DNA from: an uncultured Bacilli bacterium
GTDB lineage: Bacteria > Bacillota_I > Bacilli_A > RF39 > UBA660
Assembly (NCBI GenBank): GCA_947625005.1
Contig: CANQNA010000089.1
Coordinates: 1 to 5,968, forward strand
Length of the DNA stretch: 5,968 bases
Direction of reading: 5' to 3'
Position numbers and translations under genes: made by a program. Under the pieces are notes generated by a model that worked only from the letters and a program-made list of their open reading frames with translations, did no database searches and was not told the origin of the DNA. Shown in pieces: positions 1-5,947 of this stretch; within the stretch, counting starts at the first letter, position 1; every line of letters begins with the position of its first letter.

Positions 1-1
1 G

Positions 2-199
2 ACGAAGCTGCCTGCGCTTGAAATGGTTAGACGCGCCGCCGCAAATAAAATCGGTCGTTTTACCAAACAGGATATCCGCGAACTATGTCCATCACTCAGT
101 GTCAGTTCCATTGAAGGCGCACTGCACAAGCTCGTGGCCTCCGGTGAGCTGAAACGGGAAGGTTCAGGAAAGAATACCTGCTACTACCGAGTAAATTGA
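2..199 (+). CDS. Fic family protein, C-terminal winged-helix fragment (5' end outside window)
   Basis: Reading from base 2 gives 65 codons and a TGA stop at 197-199, with no start, so the gene enters from the left edge. The peptide (TKLPALEMVRRAAANKIGRF... to ...KNTCYYRVN) looks like the winged helix-turn-helix that closes many bacterial Fic proteins: a helix rich in Arg/Ala, a 'FTKQDIRELCPSLS' helix, a recognition-type helix 'SVSSIEGALHKLVASGEL', then a wing 'KREGSGKNTCYYRV'. Fic enzymes typically AMPylate target proteins using an HPFx(D/E)GNGR motif. That catalytic part is not in the window, so activity cannot be judged. The wHTH could bind DNA or nucleotide-modified partners; the family role is variable. 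At about 52% G+C it differs sharply from the operon to its right. It could also be another wHTH protein, because the assignment rests on recognising the C-terminal pattern only. Confidence 0.7.
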   Translation, partial: TKLPALEMVRRAAANKIGRFTKQDIRELCPSLSVSSIEGALHKLVASGELKREGSGKNTCYYRVN

Positions 200-253
200 T
201 TCCCTTAATCAGCCTGTCATTCCCTTAAAATTATGTCAATATTAAGGGAATGA
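199..253. repeat. Three-copy ATTCCCTTAA motif array with 12-bp inverted repeat
   Basis: The 10-mer ATTCCCTTAA occurs at 199-208 (starting on the last base of the Fic stop codon) and again at 219-228. Its reverse complement TTAAGGGAAT lies at 242-251. The second and third copies sit in a perfect inverted repeat with arms 217-228 and 242-253 and a 13-base loop. The two direct copies are 20 bases apart. There is no T-run after the stem, so it is not a typical terminator. It looks more like an operator or a recombinase/DNA-binding-protein site. The binding protein is unknown; the adjacent Fic wHTH is one guess. Confidence 0.6.
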
Positions 254-304
254 AGTTATCAATAAAGTTAAACATCTGCATTTCAGTATTCATAAATGTA
301 TCAC

Positions 305-340
305 GCCCTCTCTGGTACGATGTCTGGAGGGCATTTTTCT
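305..340 (+). terminator. Probable rho-independent terminator downstream of the Fic gene
   Basis: Six-base arms GCCCTC (305-310) and GAGGGC (327-332) form a GC-rich stem, extendable by one G-U pair, with a 16-base loop. The stem is followed by ATTTTTCT. The orientation suits ending the plus-strand Fic transcript about 105 bases after its stop. The long loop and short stem make it moderate rather than strong. Confidence 0.5.
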
Positions 341-355
341 TCACAGCTTCTTCCC

Positions 356-400
356 GGAGATCGGACTAATACTATAGCAAAAATTTCATTGCTAATCTCC
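356..400. repeat. Nested inverted repeat (two contiguous stems)
   Basis: An outer stem GGAGAT (356-361) / ATCTCC (395-400) encloses an inner stem TAGCAA (375-380) / TTGCTA (389-394) with an 8-base loop. On the right side the two stems are immediately adjacent (394|395). On the left a 13-base strand separates them, as in a bulged RNA stem. A short T-run (406-410) follows on the plus strand, so it could be a second terminator or part of a structured transcript. Confidence 0.35.
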
Positions 401-406
401 AGTTCT

Positions 407-459
407 TTTTCGTCCAAATCAGCGTATTTTTGGACGAAAACTATTGTTGTCTGGACGAA
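407..459. repeat. Three-copy TTCGTCCA motif array with perfect 12-bp inverted repeat
   Basis: Perfect arms TTTTCGTCCAAA (407-418) and TTTGGACGAAAA (429-440) flank a 10-base spacer. A third copy, TGGACGAA, repeats at 452-459, 21 bases after the equivalent bases at 431-438. The layout is one forward copy followed by two inverted copies, the mirror image of the array at 199-253. It is operator-like, or possibly a recombinase-binding site. A plus-strand terminator is possible but no T-run follows the right arm. Confidence 0.6.
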
Positions 460-551
460 CATAAAATGTACTTCTACCCGATGCAGGCCTTATATTTTGC
501 TCATTCTGTAAGCTGCCTCCTGCGTTCTTTGTTATGATTTGCAGACTAACA

Positions 552-634
552 TTTATTGTAACACGAGCGATTGTCTTATTCTAAAAAATCTTCCCTCCAT
601 CTACAGGGCAGATGGTTTATTTTTACTGTAACAC
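552..634. repeat. Direct repeat flanking the putative operon terminator
   Basis: TTTATTGTAACAC at 552-564 and TTTACTGTAACAC at 622-634 match at 12 of 13 positions and are exactly 70 bases apart, bracketing the hairpin at 597-615. In AT-rich DNA this may be chance or decay of an older duplication. No function is assigned. Confidence 0.3.
583..615 (-). terminator. Possible terminator of the dtcABC operon
   Basis: Arms CCATCT (597-602) and AGATGG (610-615) with a 7-base loop form a hairpin about 90 bases beyond the dtcC stop. On the minus strand the stem is followed after about 8 bases by a run of six T (complement of 583-588). On the plus strand it is followed by TTTATTTTT, so it could work in both directions. 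The stem is short and the minus-strand spacing is loose, so the call is tentative. Confidence 0.4.
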
Positions 635-706
635 AATATAACAATCTCCATACCATATAACAGCAGTATGAAATGAGAATTGCCCCTTATATGTACTAAA
701 TTTATT

Positions 707-1918
707 TTAAAATTCCAAATCTTCTTCTATCATTTTCTTTGCAAACAAAGTACTTGTAAATGCAGCATATTTCTGCACAGAATCTCCTTTGTTAACATCT
801 GCAAAATCACAAATAGATTTTATACATATTGGTATTGTTCCAGTTTCAACTACATTTTTAGCAGCAAAAAACATACCATATGACTCCATATCCAATCCAA
901 CAGTTTTTCTATGATGTTTTTTTATTAATTCTTCCACTATATCTTTATTGGCCACAACCGCAGCACCACATGCCATTGGACCAATAACAACTTTTAACTC
1001 ATTGTCCGGCGCATCATCTGCTTCATTTTTGATTCTAAATAGTCGCTCTTTAAAATCCTGAGAAGCAATTTCTCGAATTTTAGCCTCTAATGGTATTGAG
1101 ACAGGATCTGGCAAAAAACTAAGCATTGATTCCTGTCCATTTTTATTTTCAGTATATTTTCCACTACTATAATTCCAAACTTCTGAAGGAATTATAATAT
1201 CACCTAAATTCTTATCATTTCCTATACCAGCCGCAATTCCTACCATAATAATATATTTAGGCTTAAAATGCTCTATCATTTTAGTGGATAAGGTTGCCGC
1301 CGCTGCCATTCCCATCTCTGATTGTTGAGCCATAATCACAGTTATATTTTTTTCTAATTGGATTCTATAATAAATAGTCGGATCATTTTTTATACTAATT
1401 TTTTCTAAATTATTAAATACTTTTTTTACTGCTTCACTCTCAGTTTTTACCGCTGTAATAAGTGCAACATCCGCTCCAATTTCTTCAGATTTTTCGCTTT
1501 CTTCGCAAACAAGTATATACTCTACTCTCCCTTTTATGTACTCTGACCATTCTATAGACCTTTCATTATATTTTAAAACATGAAAACCCTTTAATTTTTT
1601 ATTTTCTTTTATTTTCTGTTCTAATTCTTCATATGCTGTCAATATAATAATATCTCTGGGCTTTTTATAACTATCTATATACATTACTTCTTCAATAAAG
1701 TTAATTCCAGCCTCTTTATCAGGAACATTTCCTAATACTTCAGGCATATTTAAATCTAAAAGCATTAAATCATATTTATTTTCCAATAATTTCTGTTTTG
1801 CCTCATTTAATTCTAGAGTAATATCAATATCATTTGCCTCAATACCATCTATTTCCCGAATAACACGCATTATAGCTTTTAACTTTTCAGATTCATCATC
1901 AACAATCAGTATTCTCAT
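707..1918 (-). CDS. dtcC: DtcC-like Detocs effector: receiver domain fused to PNP-family (ATP) nucleosidase
   Basis: 403 aa with two domains. Residues 1-about 137 are a response-regulator receiver: acidic pair D7/D8, phosphoacceptor D55 in 'LLDLNMPE', conserved T94 in 'ILTAY' and switch lysine K116, followed by Tyr rather than the usual Pro. Residues about 150-403 are a PNP/UDP-phosphorylase (MTA/SAH-nucleosidase fold) domain: 'VALITAVKTE' at the start, glycine-rich 'MVGIAAGIG' (225-233), 'LGDIIIPSEVWNY' (238-250), the 'GLDMESYG' signature with M344/E345, and D371 in 'ICDFAD' as probable catalytic acid. In Detocs the phosphorylated DtcC cleaves ATP to adenine and ribose-5'-triphosphate, starving the infected cell. 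No output DNA-binding domain is present. It is the last gene of the operon, 13 bases after dtcB. The ATG has an excellent AAAGGAG site 8 bases upstream. ATP as substrate is inferred from family and context; another nucleotide is possible. Confidence 0.88.
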   Translation of the reverse strand: MRILIVDDESEKLKAIMRVIREIDGIEANDIDITLELNEAKQKLLENKYDLMLLDLNMPEVLGNVPDKEAGINFIEEVMYIDSYKKPRDIIILTAYEELEQKIKENKKLKGFHVLKYNERSIEWSEYIKGRVEYILVCEESEKSEEIGADVALITAVKTESEAVKKVFNNLEKISIKNDPTIYYRIQLEKNITVIMAQQSEMGMAAAATLSTKMIEHFKPKYIIMVGIAAGIGNDKNLGDIIIPSEVWNYSSGKYTENKNGQESMLSFLPDPVSIPLEAKIREIASQDFKERLFRIKNEADDAPDNELKVVIGPMACGAAVVANKDIVEELIKKHHRKTVGLDMESYGMFFAAKNVVETGTIPICIKSICDFADVNKGDSVQKYAAFTSTLFAKKMIEEDLEF

Positions 1919-1926
1919 ACCCTTTT

Positions 1927-1933
1927 CTCCTTT
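1927..1933 (-). promoter_or_regulatory. Strong ribosome binding site of dtcC
   Basis: AAAGGAG on the minus strand, 8 bases before the ATG, overlaps the TAA stop of dtcB. This decides the dtcC start and suggests translational coupling of the two receivers. Confidence 0.75.
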
Positions 1934-2396
1934 ATAATATTAGTAAATTTTTTATCAACTCGATTAATTTGTGGCACCATTCTAATGATGACGCATTATA
2001 ATACACTATTCCTCCATAATTATTCTCATAATTCTTTTTCATTTTTAAGTCTAATTGAGATAAATTAATCTTATTATCATCCTCCCCTAAAACATCAAAT
2101 GCTGTAATGATTATAACTTTTTTTTCACTATCTATCCGTACAAGTTCCTCTAATAAATCAATTCCGGCAAATGTTTCAAAATCATTATCTTCTTCATATT
2201 CCATAGAGTCGGAAATATCATATAGTGGAAGACTCATATCTAATAGAATTAAATCTATATCTTTTTTGTTTATTTCTACTAATGCAGAATTATAAGAATT
2301 TTTCAAGAGGATATTAGCAGAAGGTATGCCCTCTTTTATAACTTGGATTACCTGCCTCGCTTTATTTTTCTCGTCTTCAACATACAATATTTCCAT
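1932..2396 (-). CDS. dtcB: DtcB-like stand-alone receiver (phosphate sink of Detocs)
   Basis: 154 aa forming a single receiver domain with no output domain. E7/D8 form the acidic pocket, D53 in 'LLDMSLP' is the phosphoacceptor, and T98 in 'VIIITAFD' is the conserved threonine. A long acidic loop (about 59-77, including EYEEDNDFE) separates the phospho-site from 'GIDLLEELVRIDS'. The C-terminal motif 'YYNASSLEW' lines up with 'KYNERSIEW' of DtcC, so the invariant receiver lysine (K116 in DtcC) is Y132 here. The shared 'GI-x-x-[IL]EE' and 'IDSxKK' segments show that DtcB and DtcC receivers are related copies. In Detocs, DtcB takes up phosphate from the kinase and buffers against accidental effector activation; a receiver that accepts phosphate but lacks the signalling lysine fits that role. 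It starts 18 bases after dtcA and 13 before dtcC. GGGAG lies 11 bases upstream of its ATG, a usable but loosely spaced site. Confidence 0.85.
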   Translation of the reverse strand: MEILYVEDEKNKARQVIQVIKEGIPSANILLKNSYNSALVEINKKDIDLILLDMSLPLYDISDSMEYEEDNDFETFAGIDLLEELVRIDSEKKVIIITAFDVLGEDDNKINLSQLDLKMKKNYENNYGGIVYYNASSLEWCHKLIELIKNLLIL

Positions 2397-2407
2397 CTTT
2401 CAAAATA

Positions 2408-2412
2408 CTCCC
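2408..2412 (-). promoter_or_regulatory. Ribosome binding site of dtcB
   Basis: GGGAG on the minus strand lies just after the dtcA stop, with 11 bases between it and the dtcB ATG. The spacing is longer than optimal, so it is probably weaker than the dtcC site. Confidence 0.5.
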
Positions 2413-2414
2413 TA

Positions 2415-5400
2415 TTAGATAATTAAATTATCAATTCCAATAAGTATTATAAGTTCAAAATTACCATTTTCAACATTATATAATACAAAATATGGAGCCA
2501 TGATATTATATTGTAAGGTCTTATATATCTTATACAATCCCGATCCTCCCTCTAACTGAGTATATTTTCTAAGTATTTCTGGATTTTTTGCATTAGAAAA
2601 TATTTCTTGAATCTTTTCTAATAATTCACTTTCATCTATGCATTGGTCTAAATTATTTTTTACCTTTAAAACAACATAGTTCTCAAATTTCGTTTCTGGA
2701 ACTTTTTCTCTCACTATATCAATATAATCTTCATTATCACTATTATTGTCTTTTATTATTATCTCAATATTTATATCAGATTTTTTCTTAAATCCAGGAT
2801 GCTCTACAGCATTATTGAGTATCATATTAAGTATATCAACAAAATACGGAAACGATTCGCCCGAGAAAGTGAAATTACACTCTATTTCTTGTGTAACATT
2901 TACATGTTTAAATTCGCCACTCAATCGCTGACCAATTTCTAAACATGTTGTGACTAAATCCTGCATTGTATAATCGCAATATGAAATATCTCTTTTATAG
3001 AATACATTAGTAAATTCTTGAATAACATTATCTATTTTCGTTTTACAGATGTTAATATTATTCTTCATTTCAATAAACACAGGATTCAGATTAGTCTTTT
3101 CAAAAGAAGCCATGTTATTCTCTAACTCATTTATGCATTCCCAAAAATAGGTTTTTAAATCACTTTGAATTTTTTCGCGCACTACAATTAATTTCTGTTC
3201 TGTAAAGGTCCAGAACAAATCAATTACATTTTGATAAAATATTTCATAATCTTGGCTAATTTTTTCACTACTTGATATTATTAAAACACAGTTATTTACA
3301 AAATCCCTATAATCAAATACTCCTTCTTCATTATCATGAATTTTAATTCTTAACCATTCTTTTTTTATTTGATTCACTTTTGTATCAATTTTATATGTAA
3401 AATCGGATAATACTTCTTTAAACTTTTCATATGTTTGATCTTTATTTGATACTTTTTCATCCCAATACTCATTTACACTATAATTTGAACTAGTATTCTC
3501 TAAAGACTTTGAAGTCAAATGATAATCATAGAAAACTGTCAGTAATTTATTCTGGCAATAAAAATGCCTAATTCTGGAGCTCAAGAAAGTATTCAATCCA
3601 TATTTCTCATTAAATAGAAATTGGTTTGTTATTCTACTTACTAAATCTTTAAGTACTACAACTTCTTGAGAATAGTTTACATCCTTTTTTAAACGCAAAT
3701 TAATATTTTCCATGATTTTTTTCAAATCACTTAAGTATTTTTCTGATGATATATCTAATACTTCTAGCTTTTCATCAAAGGATTTTAGTAACATATATTT
3801 ATCATAATTTTCTTTAAATATTTCAAAATATTCATCTCCAATCTTTTCTGTATCAACATAAATTCGGCTTTGATTGAATTGTTTAATCCGATCTCTAATA
3901 CTTCTCTTAAGCATAATTTTATTTATTTCATCATAATAAAGTTTTTTATTTCGCTCATCGATTATCATCAAACTTCTTAATATATCGATTCGCACTTTTT
4001 CAACTTCATCTGTATTTTTCGCAAGCCTAATATCTCTCTTAAGAACATTCATGCAGCAAATCTTATGTAAGAAAAAAACTAAATCATCCTTCTCATGAGT
4101 CTTAGTGTATATATCTCTGATATTTTTAATATTATTCCGATCAACGTAATTAGCATATGCTATCCTTTGCAATTTATAATTATTTTTATCGTATATATAC
4201 ATAAAAATAGGAGTTCTAATATTACTTCGTACTTTTTCATCTCTACACTTCTTTATATCATCTATGCATTCTTTCATTTTAAATCTCTTACATAAGTTTG
4301 AATTCTTCATGTAAAATGTAACTGTTAGGTCAATTAATTCTTTCCACTTCTTTAGATTTTTATACGCAACAAATAGTTTTCGTCCTACCCGTTCCATATT
4401 ATAAAAATCCTTCTCATTAACTAGCGTTAAAGCATCAAGTAAATGTTCTATTGCAGATTCATTTTCACCTTTTTTTATCTCATTTGCAGATACATAAATA
4501 TTTTTTCTAATGGAATCTAAAGATAAAGATTCATTCAATTCTTTATTCATTCCATTCAAATAAAAAAATAATTCTATTGTATTAGGGCAATATTTATAAA
4601 AACTTTCTAGAAACTCCCTTTTATTAGAAATACGATTAACATAATTAGGTGTTATAACGCAATCCGATATATGTGAAACAAAAACATCTAAGCAATCATC
4701 TACAACTAATTGTTTTCTGCAAATAAAACCCCTTATTTTATACTTCCAAGAAGTCCCATGATATAATTTCAACATATTATTCAAACTCAGAATACTTTCA
4801 TTCACTTTTGAATTTAAACTATATATATTATATATATCCTCAATAGCCGGAAGCTTACTCTCAAGTTTTCCTCCACAATTAATTACAGCTTTGGCCAAAA
4901 AGTATCTCATCTGAAAATCTTCCGGATTTGAGTCAATATAATCCGAGGACATTTTAACTACAGTTTCATAGTCACCCACAGTATATTTTTCTACGATTTC
5001 ATATACATTTTGATTCTGTTCTAAATAGCTATCAAACTTACGATATTCGCCATAAAGAATCAATATATTTATCAATCTATAATCGTTAACATAGTTATTT
5101 ATATTAATTGCATAATTAATAGCCTCGAAAAAATTATAATAACTATTACATTGTAAAATTTCAATAAAACTATTATATAAATCAACAATCGATATCTGAC
5201 TATCAATTTGCAAAACAATTGAAGCTATTTCTAGATTGCAAATCGCATTATAATCCAATTTAAACCTTAAATAGGGTACAACTATGCTTTCATCAAGCGA
5301 GTCGAGATATTTATAAATCTTATCTTTATAATTCAAATAGCTTGTATTTTTTTCTGCAGAATAACTATAAAAATCTAACAGCGTATTTATTAATAAATTT

Positions 5401-5882
5401 TTCCCTACTTCATTCGTATACTCTCTTAGTAGTCTTTTATTTGCTTCCAACCCATTTTGGAGTTCTTCTACAAGCAAATGCTGTGAACACCCCCACACAG
5501 AATATCCTACTTCATTCTCTATCTCTTCTAAGATCTTTTCGCACTGTTCATAATCATCACGAAATAGGTATTTTTCATATGATCTGCGCAATAGTATATA
5601 ATTATTAATCTTTGAGTATTCAAATATTATTATTTTTTCAACAATATTAAGCAACACATTTATAGAAGTTGACGCATTATACATTATCACAGTATCACTT
5701 AATTTATTTAAATTACTTGGACAAATTAATTTTGCAAATTTTCTTCCTAGATTAATATCTTTCTGAATTGATTTTATAACCTTATTTCCATTTTCGACAT
5801 CTTCCCGAAATAACGTTGCAAAAATGTCTTTTTTCGCATCTTTACCTGAAACACCCTGCCATATTTTCAATCTGTTTCTCAT
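2415..5882 (-). CDS. dtcA: DtcA-like large sensor histidine kinase with helical/TPR N-terminal region
   Basis: 1155 aa from the ATG at 5882 (numbering from there). The frame stays open to a TTG at 5912, but those ten extra codons lie inside palindromic DNA and neither start has a good ribosome binding site. Residues 1-about 560 are alpha-helical with degenerate TPR-like pairs, for example around 300-335 (GDYETVVKMSSDYIDSNPEDF) and 475-530 (ESAIEHLLDALTL... KNLKKWKELIDL). About 560-760 is a charged helical linker. 'LSSRIRHFYCQNKL' holds H773, the candidate phosphoacceptor. The C-terminus is a HATPase_c domain: N-box 'MILNNAVEH' (N1024), degenerate G1 region 'KVKNNLD', and G2 box 'GGSGLYKIY' (1112-1117). 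No transmembrane segment or signal peptide is evident, so it should be cytosolic. In Detocs, DtcA senses phage by an undefined cue and phosphorylates DtcB and DtcC. The H773-to-N-box distance (about 250 residues) is unusually long, so the histidine is uncertain. Confidence 0.85.
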   Translation of the reverse strand: MRNRLKIWQGVSGKDAKKDIFATLFREDVENGNKVIKSIQKDINLGRKFAKLICPSNLNKLSDTVIMYNASTSINVLLNIVEKIIIFEYSKINNYILLRRSYEKYLFRDDYEQCEKILEEIENEVGYSVWGCSQHLLVEELQNGLEANKRLLREYTNEVGKNLLINTLLDFYSYSAEKNTSYLNYKDKIYKYLDSLDESIVVPYLRFKLDYNAICNLEIASIVLQIDSQISIVDLYNSFIEILQCNSYYNFFEAINYAININNYVNDYRLINILILYGEYRKFDSYLEQNQNVYEIVEKYTVGDYETVVKMSSDYIDSNPEDFQMRYFLAKAVINCGGKLESKLPAIEDIYNIYSLNSKVNESILSLNNMLKLYHGTSWKYKIRGFICRKQLVVDDCLDVFVSHISDCVITPNYVNRISNKREFLESFYKYCPNTIELFFYLNGMNKELNESLSLDSIRKNIYVSANEIKKGENESAIEHLLDALTLVNEKDFYNMERVGRKLFVAYKNLKKWKELIDLTVTFYMKNSNLCKRFKMKECIDDIKKCRDEKVRSNIRTPIFMYIYDKNNYKLQRIAYANYVDRNNIKNIRDIYTKTHEKDDLVFFLHKICCMNVLKRDIRLAKNTDEVEKVRIDILRSLMIIDERNKKLYYDEINKIMLKRSIRDRIKQFNQSRIYVDTEKIGDEYFEIFKENYDKYMLLKSFDEKLEVLDISSEKYLSDLKKIMENINLRLKKDVNYSQEVVVLKDLVSRITNQFLFNEKYGLNTFLSSRIRHFYCQNKLLTVFYDYHLTSKSLENTSSNYSVNEYWDEKVSNKDQTYEKFKEVLSDFTYKIDTKVNQIKKEWLRIKIHDNEEGVFDYRDFVNNCVLIISSSEKISQDYEIFYQNVIDLFWTFTEQKLIVVREKIQSDLKTYFWECINELENNMASFEKTNLNPVFIEMKNNINICKTKIDNVIQEFTNVFYKRDISYCDYTMQDLVTTCLEIGQRLSGEFKHVNVTQEIECNFTFSGESFPYFVDILNMILNNAVEHPGFKKKSDINIEIIIKDNNSDNEDYIDIVREKVPETKFENYVVLKVKNNLDQCIDESELLEKIQEIFSNAKNPEILRKYTQLEGGSGLYKIYKTLQYNIMAPYFVLYNVENGNFELIILIGIDNLII

Positions 5883-5895
5883 AATAGATCTAGTC

Positions 5896-5925
5896 AGCAA
5901 CCACCAGTTCAACTGGTGGTTTGCT
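5896..5925. repeat. Near-perfect palindromic hairpin at the dtcA 5' end
   Basis: AACCACCAGTT (5899-5909) and AACTGGTGGTT (5911-5921) are perfect reverse complements around a single central base. After a one-base bulge (5922) the stem continues for three pairs (5896-5898 with 5923-5925). The alternative TTG start of dtcA (5910-5912) falls at its centre. This is characteristic of the subterminal hairpin of IS200/IS605 elements. Confidence 0.7.
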
Positions 5926-5947
5926 ATTAGCCCTCCAAAGGGCTAAT
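5926..5947. repeat. Second hairpin, adjoining the first
   Basis: Perfect 9-base arms ATTAGCCCT (5926-5934) and AGGGCTAAT (5939-5947) enclose a 4-base loop. It directly follows the hairpin at 5896-5925 without a gap. On the minus strand its loop and right arm contain GGAGG, but this lies about 19 bases before the TTG and is locked in the stem, so it is unlikely to serve dtcA. Confidence 0.7.

Larger units (their letters stand above)
200..706. other. Non-coding boundary region between the Fic gene and the defence operon
   Basis: No open frame here has a plausible start, ribosome binding site or recognisable protein. The stretch contains the two mirrored motif arrays, the Fic terminator candidate, the nested stem, the operon terminator candidate and a 13-bp direct repeat, each listed separately. 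It lies between moderately GC-rich sequence on the left and the AT-rich operon on the right, so it is the likely left border of the acquired segment. No tRNA, integrase gene or clear attachment duplication is visible. Confidence 0.6.

Noticed and set aside
199..459. CRISPR array
   Set aside because: Repeats are 8-12 bases, three copies each, and include inverted copies; there are no uniform repeats with unique spacers and no cas genes.
296..511. 71-codon plus-strand open frame beginning ATGTATCACGCC
   Set aside because: It runs through the terminator hairpin and both stem structures, has no ribosome binding site and no recognisable protein pattern.
680..883. Plus-strand open frames overlapping the three dtc genes (also near 2107, 2746, 4095 and 5342)
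   Set aside because: They are antisense shadows of genes with clear domain motifs; their peptides are low-complexity Ser/Ile/Phe-rich, as expected from the reverse of AT-rich coding DNA.
707..1470. Housekeeping MTA/SAH nucleosidase or purine phosphorylase
   Set aside because: The domain is fused in frame to a receiver with intact phosphorylation residues and sits in an operon with a sensor kinase and second receiver; a metabolic enzyme would not show this.
707..5912. Ordinary two-component transcription regulator system
   Set aside because: Neither receiver protein carries a DNA-binding output domain and the kinase has no membrane sensor.
5896..5947. Double terminator of a gene to the right of the window
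   Set aside because: Neither hairpin is followed by a T-run on either strand, and the tandem hairpins plus flanking sequence fit an IS200/IS605 end better; not fully excluded.
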